Part shown: one piece after another, positions 25,400-36,600 of the stretch | How positions within the stretch are numbered: position 1 is the stretch's first letter | Layout of the letters: the number at the start of each line of letters is the position of its first letter | From: Sva-07 sp963715285 | GTDB taxonomy: Bacteria; Actinomycetota; Acidimicrobiia; Acidimicrobiales; Ilumatobacteraceae | DNA: 64,000 bases | NCBI GenBank assembly: GCA_963715285.1 | Contig: CAVQRU010000035.1 | Location: forward strand, 1-64,000 | Direction: 5' to 3' | Translations under genes and position numbers: made by a program | Notes under the pieces: generated by a model | What the model was told of the DNA's origin: nothing | What the model saw: only the letters and a program-made list of their open reading frames with translations | The model's database searches: none

Positions 25400-25897
25400 C
25401 TAGTCGGCAGCGCTGGGTGCGGGCCCAGCCGTGCGAGCGGCGATGATGCCGGTGACGATGTTGTACGGCCAGCCGGGCGGAAGGTCGCTCGGAAGCGGTG
25501 GGAGCGGCAGGATCGTCGTGCGGCGGTCGCCGGCCTCGACGAAGCCGATCTCCTCGCGGGCCGCCTCGCGGATGCCGTCGTCGGTCTGCAGGCGGTCGAC
25601 CTCACCGGCGAGCTGGCCGTTGACGCGTTGCAGTTCGGCGAGTTCGGCCTGACGCCGGACGAGATCGTCGTCCTGGTCGAGCCAGGTCTGGACCGGCAGG
25701 ATGACGAGCGCTGCGACGATCGTGGCGGCGACGACGAGGATGAAGGCGCCACCGAACAGCGCCAGCTTCGGGCGGCGCAGGATGCGCTTGTCGGTGGGAA
25801 TCGGCCGGGTGAAGTCGCCGAGGCGCGACCGGCCGGCATCGGCTGCCGTCGGTTTCTCCTTCGGCCTCGGGATCGAGGTGGTGCGCGAACGACTCAC
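25400..25897 (-). CDS. FtsB/DivIC-type septum formation initiator
   Basis: A 165-aa single-pass protein. A basic, disordered N-terminus of about 45 residues precedes one membrane helix (LALFGGAFILVVAATIVAALVI) and a coiled coil (RRQAELAELQRVNGQLAGEV), ending in a Pro-rich tail with the family's REEIGFVEAGD. FtsB/DivIC proteins are divisome scaffold components. The place directly after eno is the conserved actinobacterial location (Rv1023-Rv1024). Start chosen at the GTG at 25897; there are 105 nt to the eno stop. Confidence 0.85.
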   Translation of the reverse strand: MSRSRTTSIPRPKEKPTAADAGRSRLGDFTRPIPTDKRILRRPKLALFGGAFILVVAATIVAALVILPVQTWLDQDDDLVRRQAELAELQRVNGQLAGEVDRLQTDDGIREAAREEIGFVEAGDRRTTILPLPPLPSDLPPGWPYNIVTGIIAARTAGPAPSAAD

Positions 25898-26002
25898 CGC
25901 GTCAGTCTCGCAGCTGGCTCGCGATGATCGGTGGCAGCTCACGGGTCCTGTCACCGGCACACGTCCGGGCGGGCTGTTCGGCGGCGGACGACGAGCCCGC
26001 TC

Positions 26003-27280
<1,278 letters not shown>

Positions 27281-27286
27281 GGTCAC

Positions 27287-27292
27287 AACGTA
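27287..27292 (-). promoter_or_regulatory. Putative leaderless -10 element of eno
   Basis: TACGTT on the minus strand, 6 nt upstream of the eno ATG. Confidence 0.45.
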
Positions 27293-27471
27293 CCCGCGGT
27301 GGGATGCGCGTTCCGAGGGCCCGCGCGATCGGTATCGTTCCGCTCGGTCTGCAGCGCCGCTGCAGCGTGCGCAGTGTGAGTCGAAGGACGGCCGGGGTTG
27401 CTGCAGGACGGGGTTGTTCGGGAGCCGGCTCCGGTGGTGCTCGTGCCGGTGTCGGGTCCGATGGAGTCGCC

Positions 27472-28410
27472 GTGGCGGTGACCGTGCTGGCGCTGGTGGT
27501 CGGCGTTGCCCTGCTCGCCTACGCCGCTGACCAGTTCGTGCTCGGCGCCGCACGCGTCGCGTTGATCCGCAACATCTCGCCGCTCGTCGTCGGCGTCGTG
27601 ATCATCGGGTTCGGCACGAGCGCCCCGGAGCTGCTCGTGTCCTCGATCGCCGCGGCGGGCGGCAATCCGGAGATCGCCGTCGGCAACATCGTCGGATCGA
27701 ACATCGCCAACCTGTCGCTGTTGCTCGGGATCGGGGCGATCATCATCCCGCTCGGCGTGGCGTCCAGCACGGTTCGCCGGGAGGCGCCGATCGCGGTCGC
27801 CGGCATCGCCGCCTACGCGATTGCCGTACAGGGCGGAGGCGTCGACGCGATCGAGGGCATCGTGTTGCTCGTGGCGTTGGCGTTGGCCATCTGGAAGGTG
27901 ACCGCCGCGTCTGCGGGCGATCCGCTCGGCCCCGAGACCGAGGAACTCGCCGACACCGAACACCACTCGGTCCGCATCGAGGTGATCCGGACACTGCTCG
28001 GGTTGATCGGAACGATCGCGGGCGCCCAACTGCTGCTCTGGGGCGCCGTCGACGTGGCCGACCGCGCCGGCCTCGGCGAGGGATTCGTCGGTGCGACGCT
28101 GGTCGCCGTCGGCACCTCACTGCCCGAGTTGGTCACGGTGGTCCAGTCGGCCCGTCGCAAGGAGACCGACCTGATCGTGGGCAACCTGCTCGGCTCCAAC
28201 ATGTTCAATGCGCTCGGCGTCGGTGGCGTCACCGGCATCATCGGTGCCGGGGCCCTGGACGAACCCGGGCTCACCCGCTTCGGTGTGATCGCAGCCACAG
28301 TGGTCGCCGGGATCGCGTGGTCGATGATGAAGACGGGTCGCGTCGTCGGGCGTGTCGAGGGCATCGCACTCCTGATCCTGTACGCAGCGCTCGTGCCGTT
28401 CCTGTCCTGA
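27472..28410 (+). CDS. CaCA-family cation exchanger (YrbG-like)
   Basis: A 312-aa sodium/calcium exchanger with ten or so membrane helices in two inverted repeats. The alpha-1 repeat has GFGTSAPELLVS and GNIVGSNIANLSL; the alpha-2 repeat has AVGTSLPELVT and GNLLGSNMFNAL. The Glu residues in both PEL motifs are the ion ligands. I choose the GTG at 27472, with GGAG 5 nt upstream; the upstream open frame is Gly/Arg-rich and not membrane-like. It is divergent from eno with about 190 nt between. Confidence 0.9.
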   Translation: MAVTVLALVVGVALLAYAADQFVLGAARVALIRNISPLVVGVVIIGFGTSAPELLVSSIAAAGGNPEIAVGNIVGSNIANLSLLLGIGAIIIPLGVASSTVRREAPIAVAGIAAYAIAVQGGGVDAIEGIVLLVALALAIWKVTAASAGDPLGPETEELADTEHHSVRIEVIRTLLGLIGTIAGAQLLLWGAVDVADRAGLGEGFVGATLVAVGTSLPELVTVVQSARRKETDLIVGNLLGSNMFNALGVGGVTGIIGAGALDEPGLTRFGVIAATVVAGIAWSMMKTGRVVGRVEGIALLILYAALVPFLS

Positions 28411-28506
28411 CCGAGGCCGACGCCCGACGAGTAGCTGCTCCTCCCAACATCGCGCAACTGGCAGATTTCGCTCAAGTTCCTTGCCGGGCGTGCCGATGGC
28501 GTCGAC

Positions 28507-30321
28507 ATGGAACCCGTCGATCCGCGTCCGCTGGGCGAGGCGTTGCCGCCACCGCACGCTCACGCCGCCGGGACCGTCTCACCGTCGGTCGAGACGACGG
28601 TCGAGTCGAAAGCCGAATCGAAGGCGCAGTCGAAGGTCGAGACGAAGGACGTCGGACGCCCGCGCGCCGACGCGGTGGCGATCCCGTCGATGGTGCCGAT
28701 GCTGCCCTGGCGAGTCGCCGGCGCCGTCGCGCTGTCGATCGCGTTCGGGTTGATCGGGTGGGAGATCCAACGCGTCGTCGACGATCAACCGTGGTCGGAT
28801 ACCGTCATGTTCTGGTCGATCGTCGCCGGCCTGGTCGCCGGCGCCTGCGTGCTCGGCTGGACCTGGTCGTCGGTGGAGAACGCCCGTCGCCTCGTCGGAC
28901 CGGCCTCCGGCCGTGAACTGCCTGATCCCCGCCACGCCCTGGCGACATGGATCGTGCCGTTCGCCTTCGTCGGCCTGGCGATCGCGATCGTCGCGTACCT
29001 CGGCGACCGGGTGAGCCGGAGCGCCGATGACACCGTGTCGTCGGCTCCGCTCGCCGTGGCGGTGGTTGCGCTGCTGCTGGCGATCCCGATGACGTACCGG
29101 CCGCTCCACTACCTGTCCGGCGTGGTCCGTCAGGTGGGTGGGCACTCGGCCAAGCTCGCGCAGTGGATGTGGGTGCCGGTCGGGCTCGCCCTGGTCGGTG
29201 TCGTATCGATCGTCGCGTTGCGGGTCGGTGGTGTGGTATCCGATCCCGGCGGCTCCGGCCCGATCGACACCGCCGCAGAGTGGGCGCCGTTGTGGGTGAT
29301 CGGTGTCGTCGCGATCGCGCCCTGTGTGATCGTGATCCTGCTCGCTTGGCGGGCTGCGTCGTCGGTCGAGGAGGCGGTCGTCCTCGCGGCCGACCGTCGT
29401 CGCCGCTCGCCGCTCGCGGTGGCTGCGGGTGCGCCCGCGCCGACATCCCGTTCAGCATCGTCGAGCCGCAGCGAGGGATCGCGTGCACCCCGTCCCTCGA
29501 AGGAGGCCACCAGAGGTCCGGTGCGGCTGATCCCCGGCGACGACCTCCTCCGGCTCGGGATCGTCACCCTGCTCGCCGGGCTCTCCCTGCTGACGATCGT
29601 CGGCGCCGTGGTGATGTTCATGTTCTGGCGTGAGGCCAGTGACGGCCTGCTGCTGCCATCGCAACGCGAGCGTGCCTGGGACTCGTTCAGCACGTTGCAC
29701 GCCGGTGCACGGTTCGTCGGGTTCTCGTTGATTGCGCTCGTGACGATCTGGACGTTCGTGGCGGTCGCCAACGTCCGCTTGGCGTCGGGTCGACGCCGCA
29801 ATCCGTTCATCGCTGCGTTCGCCTGGCCGATCGCAGCGGTGGGCTTCTGGATGCTCGCCGACCGTGTGGTCGCGGATCGGGGTGCCGGTGCCGCCATCGT
29901 GGGCTTCGCAGCCCAGGCCGCCTTGCTGTACCTGCCGTTCCTGCTGTTGGAGCGCGCCGCCGATGCCGTCGAGGCGCGGCGCACGCCGTTGCGGGTCACC
30001 TACGTCTTCGGCGTGGTGCTGCTCGTCTACGTGCAGGCACTCGGGGGGTTGTCGACCATCGAGGAGACCATCGACTCGACCGAGCTCGGTCGTCTCGCCG
30101 GGTTCCTCGCGCTGGGCGCAATGATCCAGCTGTTGTCGACGTTGGCGGTCACCGACGCGTGCCGGGTGATCGAAACCGCCACCGACCGCGAGGCGGCGAG
30201 CCACAACGCGCTCGTCGAACAGCGTGAGGCGATCGCCCAGCGGGCCGGGACGCACCCATCCCATCGCGTCACATCATCATCCGCCCCGTCGCCGGCCCCC
30301 GTGCCAACCGGGTCGTCATGA
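28507..30321 (+). CDS. Large multi-pass membrane protein of unknown function, internally duplicated
   Basis: A 604-aa protein with at least ten hydrophobic segments. The N-terminus carries short degenerate repeats (ESKAESKAQSKVETK, about 33-47). The first half (about 70-300) and second half (about 345-570) follow the same helix/loop order, and both resemble the next protein: compare PLHYLSGVVRQVGG, FRYHTQQAHRIGA, WRAASSVEEAV and WRATTVFDEVI. It therefore looks like a fused tandem of that unit. I recognise no known family. The stop overlaps the next start by ATGA. Confidence 0.8.
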   Translation: MEPVDPRPLGEALPPPHAHAAGTVSPSVETTVESKAESKAQSKVETKDVGRPRADAVAIPSMVPMLPWRVAGAVALSIAFGLIGWEIQRVVDDQPWSDTVMFWSIVAGLVAGACVLGWTWSSVENARRLVGPASGRELPDPRHALATWIVPFAFVGLAIAIVAYLGDRVSRSADDTVSSAPLAVAVVALLLAIPMTYRPLHYLSGVVRQVGGHSAKLAQWMWVPVGLALVGVVSIVALRVGGVVSDPGGSGPIDTAAEWAPLWVIGVVAIAPCVIVILLAWRAASSVEEAVVLAADRRRRSPLAVAAGAPAPTSRSASSSRSEGSRAPRPSKEATRGPVRLIPGDDLLRLGIVTLLAGLSLLTIVGAVVMFMFWREASDGLLLPSQRERAWDSFSTLHAGARFVGFSLIALVTIWTFVAVANVRLASGRRRNPFIAAFAWPIAAVGFWMLADRVVADRGAGAAIVGFAAQAALLYLPFLLLERAADAVEARRTPLRVTYVFGVVLLVYVQALGGLSTIEETIDSTELGRLAGFLALGAMIQLLSTLAVTDACRVIETATDREAASHNALVEQREAIAQRAGTHPSHRVTSSSAPSPAPVPTGSS

Positions 30322-31328
30322 CCACGTCGCCCGGCCCCCTCGACGATCGCACCTCGTCGTCCGCTGAGGCCCAGGCGCCCTTCACGTCCGCTCCGCTGCC
30401 GCCCCCACCCCCGGTACCGGCACCCTCGGCCACGCCGTCGCAGGCGGCCACGCCGTCGCCGGCACCGTCGATGGAGCCGGCGCTCGGCGCATCGACGGTG
30501 CCCCCGGCGAAGTTCGACGTCACCGAGCCGACCTCGCCCTTCGCTCCGCTTCGAACCGCTCCACCGCCGCAGATCTTCGCCACCTGGTGGCTGAGGTACC
30601 TGTTGTTCCTCGCCCAGCTCGTCGGGATCGCCGTGGTGTTGCTGGCCGAGTACGCGGGCGACTTCGGCGAACTCGGCCGGTCCTCGACCATCGTGATGCC
30701 GTACCTGCTCTGCGCGGTGTTGCTCGTGTCGTGGAGCGCACTGGCGATGACCGACGCGGCCCGCCTCGTGCCGGCCACCGCGTACCGTCGGCGCTCCAGT
30801 GCAGCGCTGGTCGTCGTGCTGTGGCTGTTGGCCTTCGCGGCACCGGTCGCGGCGGCGAGGGTCGTCGGCTGGGCTCGAGATCGTTTCGCCGTCGATCCGG
30901 ACGACCTCGCAGTCGTCGCAGTCACGGTTGCGGCCGTCTTCGTCTGCTTCCTCGTGGTCTGGATGCCGTTCCGCTATCACACGCAGCAGGCCCATCGCAT
31001 CGGTGCTCCCGGCAGGGTGGTCGCCGCATGGTTCTGGCTGCCGCTCCTCACCGTGGTGGGCGCACTGCTGATCAACGCGCTCGGCATGCGCGACACGCTC
31101 GCCGAGAACGGCATGACCGATGTCGAGCGAACCGTCCAGGTCGGTGTGCTGTTCGGCCTCCCAGCGCTCGTGTTCGCGCTCGCCACCTGGCGCGCCACCA
31201 CGGTGTTCGACGAGGTGATCGACCTGCGGTGGCGGCGCTGGCGAAGCGAGTGGGAACAGACCCTGCTCGCGATGACGATGCAACCGCCGCCGGGCCCCGA
31301 AGCCCCGACAGCACCCCCGCGTTCCTGA
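30318..31328 (+). CDS. Multi-pass membrane protein of unknown function, paralogue of the preceding one
   Basis: A 336-aa protein. The first 90 residues are Pro/Ala/Ser-rich and presumably cytosolic. Six or so membrane segments follow, with a conserved loop WMPFRYHTQQAHRIGAPGRV and a final basic/acidic amphipathic stretch RWRRWRSEWEQ. The helical core matches the first half of the preceding 604-aa protein. Coupled translation (ATGA) suggests that the two form a complex. No catalytic motif is visible. Confidence 0.8.
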   Translation: MTTSPGPLDDRTSSSAEAQAPFTSAPLPPPPPVPAPSATPSQAATPSPAPSMEPALGASTVPPAKFDVTEPTSPFAPLRTAPPPQIFATWWLRYLLFLAQLVGIAVVLLAEYAGDFGELGRSSTIVMPYLLCAVLLVSWSALAMTDAARLVPATAYRRRSSAALVVVLWLLAFAAPVAAARVVGWARDRFAVDPDDLAVVAVTVAAVFVCFLVVWMPFRYHTQQAHRIGAPGRVVAAWFWLPLLTVVGALLINALGMRDTLAENGMTDVERTVQVGVLFGLPALVFALATWRATTVFDEVIDLRWRRWRSEWEQTLLAMTMQPPPGPEAPTAPPRS

Positions 31329-31346
31329 CGTCGATCGGCTGCCGGC

Positions 31347-32843
31347 TCAGTTCGGTTCGGTGGACTTCACGTCGTCCCACAGCGTGTCGAGCGTGGCCAG
31401 ATCGGCCTCGCGGAGATCGATCGAACGCTGCACGGCCAACTGCTCGACCCCTTCGAAGCGGGCCCGGAACTTGTCGGTCGCGGCTCGGAGCGCGAGTTCG
31501 GGGTCGATGTCGAGATGCCGCGCCACGTTGACGATCGCGAACAGCAGGTCGCCGAGTTCTTCCGCCGAGCGTGTCGAACGTCCGGGGTCGGCCGGGCCGG
31601 CCGGGCCGTCGTCGATGTCGGCCCGGCTGGAGAGGGTGCCGGCGAGCTCGGCGGTCTCCTCGGCGATCTTCGGGAACGCACCGGTCACATCGGGCCAGTC
31701 GAAGCCGACCTTCGACGCCTTCCTGCCGACCTTGGCGGCGTACGCGAGTGCGGGCATCGACCGCGGGATCCCGTCGAACACCGACGTGCGCGACTTCTCG
31801 GCGCGTTTGATGTCGTCCCAGTTGCTGAGGACCTCGTCGGTGTCGAGGACCTGATCGGCGAGGTGCCCGAACACGTGCGGATGACGGCGCACGAGCTTGT
31901 CGTGGATGCCGGTCGCGACGTCGGCGATCGTGAAGCGACCCTCCTGCTCGGCGATCGTGGCGTGGAACTCGATCTGGTAGAGCAGGTCGCCGAGCTCCTC
32001 GATCAGGTCGTCGTCGGTGGTCGCGTCGGCGGGATCGAGGCCGTGGACCGCATCGACGACCTCGTAGGTCTCCTCGAGCAGGTGCGGGACCAACGACGCG
32101 TGGGTCTGCTCGATGTCCCACGGGCACTGCTCGCGCAAGAGCCGGGTGAGTTGGTGGAACCGGACGTACTCCGCCCCGACCGGTACGGCCAGGTGCGGAA
32201 TCCACAACGACGTGAGATGATCGGCGGTGACCGTGCGGTCGAGTTCGGCCCAGGTGGTCTCCACGATGCGCTCGTCGGCGGTGCCGAGCGCTTGCAGGAT
32301 CGTGACCCGTTCGTCGCCGGTCGCTCCATCGACGGCGAGCTTGATCTCCGACAGCACCCAGTCGGCATGGGCATGGGCAACCAGGAGCGGCCCGCGCTCA
32401 CCGGCAGCGGCGACGGCGAACTCGTGACCGTCGACGAGGCGGACACCGGCCTCCACGGGATCGATGCCGAGGCGGGCCCAGGCCACGTCGAGGAACGACA
32501 TCGCCGGCAGGAGCACGACCTCCACGTCGTTGCGGTCACGCAGGTACCGCACAGTGCGTTCGAGCACGAGCGGTGAACCGGGTACGGCGTAGAGGATCTC
32601 GCCGTGTTCGATTGCGGCCGAGACCAGCGCGGCGGTGATCTCGACGTAGACGTCGTCGAAGGTGTCGGCAGCGTCGTACAGGTGGTCGAAGGCGATGGCG
32701 TCGGGCACCAGATCGGCCGACGGGTGCACCGCCGTGCGCAGGTAACGGTGCCCGATCCGCTCGACCGTCCGGAGCGTCTCCTCGGTGACGTGGTCGTGAC
32801 CGCCGGGACCCAGCCCGACGACGACGATGCGGGGTGTCACCAC
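31347..32843 (-). CDS. mazG: YabN-type fusion: tetrapyrrole-methylase-like domain + MazG pyrophosphohydrolase
   Basis: A 498-aa two-domain protein. Residues 1-220 are a TP_methylase fold (IVVVGLGPGG at the start, YAVPGSPLV). Residues 225-498 are two MazG units: LREQCPWDIEQTHASLVPHLLEETYEVVDA with EELGDLLYQIEFH and, near the end, EETAELAG with EELGDLLFAIVN. The E-x3-E and E-x2-D metal ligands are intact. MazG cleaves NTPs to NMP + PPi, for house-cleaning. It follows the SurA-like lipoprotein by 7 nt and mfd before it, as in other actinobacteria. GTG start. Confidence 0.93.
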   Translation of the reverse strand: MVTPRIVVVGLGPGGHDHVTEETLRTVERIGHRYLRTAVHPSADLVPDAIAFDHLYDAADTFDDVYVEITAALVSAAIEHGEILYAVPGSPLVLERTVRYLRDRNDVEVVLLPAMSFLDVAWARLGIDPVEAGVRLVDGHEFAVAAAGERGPLLVAHAHADWVLSEIKLAVDGATGDERVTILQALGTADERIVETTWAELDRTVTADHLTSLWIPHLAVPVGAEYVRFHQLTRLLREQCPWDIEQTHASLVPHLLEETYEVVDAVHGLDPADATTDDDLIEELGDLLYQIEFHATIAEQEGRFTIADVATGIHDKLVRRHPHVFGHLADQVLDTDEVLSNWDDIKRAEKSRTSVFDGIPRSMPALAYAAKVGRKASKVGFDWPDVTGAFPKIAEETAELAGTLSSRADIDDGPAGPADPGRSTRSAEELGDLLFAIVNVARHLDIDPELALRAATDKFRARFEGVEQLAVQRSIDLREADLATLDTLWDDVKSTEPN

Positions 32844-32850
32844 GGCAGGC

Positions 32851-33573
32851 TCAGCCGAGCCCGACGACGGTTCCGGTGTCGGGGTCGAACGTGCCGTAGC
32901 GGGCGTCGACGTGGATGTCGGTGTCGGCAGCAGCGGCGGACACGTCGATCACGGCGGTGAGCTGTTCGATCTCGGCGTCGGCGAGATCGCCGAACGAACG
33001 GAACGAGATCACCACCCAGGCGAACTCGGCGCCCGTGGTGTCGAGCAGTGGCGCCGCTGCGAAGGGCTCGTCGGGCGACATGGTGGCGGCGACGGCGACG
33101 AACGGGGTGCTGGCCGCGTTGTTGGCGATGTCGTCGGGGCTCAGGCAGGGGATGTCGCCGTTGGTGGCGACGAGGCTCTGGTCGACGTTGTTGACGGTGA
33201 ACACGTCGACGAAATCGGCTCCACCCTCGAGCTCGGCGAGCGCGGCGACGGCTGTCGCCTCTTCTTCGACCACGATCGCACTGATGCACGCGACGCCCGA
33301 CGACGTGGCCCCTGCGTCGTACAGCGCGGCGACGTCGATGTCGGCCACGAGCTGCTCGTTGATCCACCGGGTGATCTCGGCGCGCACCGGGTCGAGCGGG
33401 ACGACGTCGTCGCCCGTGACACCGAGTTCGGTGAGCGTGGCGTCGAACTCGTCGCGGGTCAGTTCGACGTCGCCGACACGGGCGACCGCGTCGCTGTCGG
33501 AGAACGTCGTGCAACCGGTCGCCACCAGGGCGATCGAGAGCGGGAGGAGGATCGTCAGCGAACGTCGCAGCAC
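32851..33573 (-). CDS. SurA/PpiC-like lipoprotein
   Basis: A 240-aa predicted lipoprotein. With the GTG at 33573 the signal peptide is ideal: MLRRSLTILLPLSIALVATGC, lipobox LVATGC with Cys21. The mature N-terminus ARVGDVELTRDEFDATLTEL matches the SurA N-terminal chaperone segment; a complete parvulin domain is not obvious. A TAGCGT hexamer lies 7 nt before this GTG, which supports the start over upstream TTG/GTG options. It sits between mfd and mazG, where many actinobacteria have a SurA-like lipoprotein. Confidence 0.78.
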   Translation of the reverse strand: MLRRSLTILLPLSIALVATGCTTFSDSDAVARVGDVELTRDEFDATLTELGVTGDDVVPLDPVRAEITRWINEQLVADIDVAALYDAGATSSGVACISAIVVEEEATAVAALAELEGGADFVDVFTVNNVDQSLVATNGDIPCLSPDDIANNAASTPFVAVAATMSPDEPFAAAPLLDTTGAEFAWVVISFRSFGDLADAEIEQLTAVIDVSAAAADTDIHVDARYGTFDPDTGTVVGLG

Positions 33574-33580
33574 CCGCCGC

Positions 33581-33586
33581 ACGCTA
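33581..33586 (-). promoter_or_regulatory. Putative leaderless -10 element of the lipoprotein-mazG unit
   Basis: TAGCGT on the minus strand, 7 nt upstream of the GTG at 33573, just after the mfd-end hairpin. Confidence 0.45.
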
Positions 33587-33612
33587 CCAACCGTCACCCG
33601 GTGCCGGGCCAA

Positions 33613-33649
33613 CGAATGAGACGTGGGGTCAGACCCCGCGTCTCATTCG
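33613..33649. repeat. GGGGTC-core hairpin overlapping the mfd stop codon
   Basis: CGAATGAGACG (33613-33623), a T:G wobble pair, GGGGTC-A-GACCCC (33625-33637), then CGTCTCATTCG (33639-33649). The right arm contains the last codons and the stop of mfd (33643-33645), so here coding sequence itself is part of the stem. Confidence 0.9.
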
Positions 33650-36600
33650 GCGGGGACCAGGTCGCGGAGGAAGCGGGCGAGGAACGTGCTCGCGTCGGCG
33701 CCGCGGGGGAGCGGGACCACGAGCTGGCCGAGGTCCTCCTTGTACTTCGCGCCCTTCGAGATGCGGCGCAGTCGCATGGTCTCGGACAGCTTCAGCTCGA
33801 GTGGCCCCAGCTTGGCGGTGCCGCCGGTGGAGGCCGACCCCGAGATCTGGATGTCGTTGACTCCGAGGCGGTGGCACTCGGCGCGCAGATAGCCGACCTG
33901 CAGCAGCGACTCGGCGGGTGCCGGGAGCGGGCCGTAGCGGTCCTCCCACTCGGTGCGGATGTCGTCGACCTCGGCCTGCGTGGTGACCCCTGCGAGTCGA
34001 CGATACGCCTCCAGGCGCAGCTCCTCCTTGGCGACGTAGTCGGTGGGCAGGAAGGCGTCGGTGGGCACGTCGAGCTTGATCTCGGCGGGCGCGTCGGGTT
34101 GTGGTTCGCCCTTCATCTCGCTGACCGCCTCGGTCACCATCTGGCAGTAGAGGTCGTAGCCGACGGCCGCGATGTGGCCCGACTGCGACTCACCGAGCAG
34201 GTTGCCGGCACCGCGGATCTCGAGGTCGCGCATCGCGATCTTGAAGCCCGAGCCGAGCTCGGTCGACTCGCCGATCGTGCGCAGCCGCTCGTAGGCCTCC
34301 TCGCTCAGCACCTTGTCGCGCGGGTGGAACAGGTAGGCGTACGCCCTCGACCCCGACCGGCCGACGCGGCCGCGCAGCTGGTGCATCTGGCCGAGGCCGA
34401 GCAGGTCGGACCGCTCGACCACCAGCGTGTTGACCGTCGGCATGTCGATGCCGGACTCGATGATCGTCGTACACACCAGCACGTCGTACTGGCCGTCCCA
34501 GAAGTCCTGCACGACGGTTTCGAGACGGGCCTCGTCCATCTGGCCGTGAGCGGTCGCGATGCGCGCCTCCGGCACCAGCTGGCGCAGCCGGGCGGCGGCC
34601 GTCTCGATCGACTGCACCCGGTTGTGCACCCAGAACACCTGGCCTTCACGCAGCAGCTCGCGGCGGATCGACTCGACGGCGACGCGCTCGTCGTACTCGC
34701 CGACGTAGGTGAGGATCGGTTGGCGGTCGGCCGGCGGGGTCTGCAGCAGCGAGAGGTCGCGTATGCCGACGAGCGACATCTCGAGTGTGCGCGGGATCGG
34801 TGTGGCGGAGAGGGTGAGGACGTCGACGTTCGTCTTCATCTTCTTCATCGTCTCCTTGTGCTGCACGCCGAAGCGCTGCTCCTCGTCGACGATCAGCAGG
34901 CCGAGATCCTTGAACTTGACGTCGTTCGCGAGCAGGCGGTGGGTGCCGATGACGCAGTCGACCTCACCGCTCTTGACGCCCTCGATCACCTTCTTGGCCT
35001 GGCCGGCGGTGAGGAACCGCGACAGCGTCTCGACGCGGATGGGGAAGCCCGCGAAACGGTCGGCGAACGTGTTGCCGTGCTGGGTGGCGAGGAGGGTCGT
35101 CGGCGCGAGCACGGCGACCTGTTTGCCGTCCTGGATCGCCTTGAACGCGGCGCGGATGGCGACCTCGGTCTTGCCGAACCCGACGTCGCCGCACAGCAGG
35201 CGGTCCATCGGGTGGGGGAGTTCCATGTCGCGCTTGATGTCGTCGATCGCGGTGCGCTGGTCGGGGGTCTCGACGTACGGGAACGCCTCCTCCATCTCGG
35301 CCTGCCACGGCGTGTCCTGGGTGAACGAGTGGCCCTCGGCGTTGACCCGCTTCTGGTAGAGCACGACGAGTTCCTGGGCGATCTCGCGGACCGCGGAACG
35401 CACTCTGCTCTTGGTCTTCGCGAAGTCGGATCCGCCGAGGCGGTGCAGCTTCGGCGCCTCGCCGCCGACGTACTGGCGCAACGTGTCGATCTGGTCGGAC
35501 GGTACGTACAGCTTGTCGCCACCCTTGTAGGAGATCAGCAGGTAGTCGCGTTCGACACCGCCGATCGCCCGCTTGACCATGCCCTCGTACTGGCCGACGC
35601 CGTGCTGGTGGTGCACGACGTAGTTGCCGGCCTTGAGGTCCTCGAACGTCGACGCCGATTCCCGCTTCTGCTTGCGGATGGTGCGGTGAGCACGGCGGCG
35701 GCCCGTGAGGTCGCTCTCGGCGACGATCGCCACCTTGGCATTCGGGAGGGTGCAGCCACGGTGGAGTGGCGCGACCGTGACGCTGCCACCGGTCTTCAAC
35801 GGGCTCCCGGGTGCGATCACCGGGAAGTCGAGGCCGTTGTCGAGCAGGAGGTCGTGCAGGCGTTGTGCCGATCCGGTGCCGTCGGCAGCGACGACCACCC
35901 GGTAGCCCTTGCCGATCAGCTCGACGAGTCGGTCGGTGAGGCCGGAGCCGTCGCCGGCGACCGGCCCCCACCCGGATGCCTCGACGAGCGGCGTGTCGGG
36001 CGACTCCGGTGTCGAGTCGATCGTCCAGAACGATCCGGCGGCGTCGAGCAGCGTGTCCGGGTCGGCGTGGAGGCGGGGGAATGCCTTGTCGGGATCTCGT
36101 GCCCAGGTGGACGCGAGCGTGCGCGCGAGGTCGTCCTCCTCGGCGATCAGGTCGAGCGCTCGGTCGCGCATCCGGCGCGGTTCGACCAGCAGTACCTTCG
36201 CCGACTCGGGCAGGACGTCGGTGAGGAGGCGGTCGTCGTCGACGAGCCACGGCAGCCAGCTCTCCATGCCGTCGAAGTGCACGCCCTCGGCGAGACGCTC
36301 CCATTGCTCCCGACCCCACGGCTCGGATGCGACGAGACGGTCGGCTCGCTCGCGGACGTCCTCGGTCGGCATCAGCTCGCGGGCCGGGAAGATGATGACC
36401 TCGTCGAGATCGTCGGTGGATCGCTGGTCGTTGACGCCGAAGCGGGTCAGGCGGTCGACCTCGTCGCCCCACAGGTCGATGCGGATGGGGGCATCGGCGG
36501 TCGACGGGAACACGTCGACGATCGCGCCCCGCCGGGCGAACTCGCCGCGGTGTTCGACCAGCTCCTCGCGGCGGTAGCCGAACTCGACGAGCTGGCGCCC

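Noticed and set aside
30318..31283. Antisense frame of 418 codons over the two membrane-protein genes
   Set aside because: His/Gln/Arg-rich shadow with no motif; the plus-strand frames show alternating hydrophobic helices and ATGA coupling.
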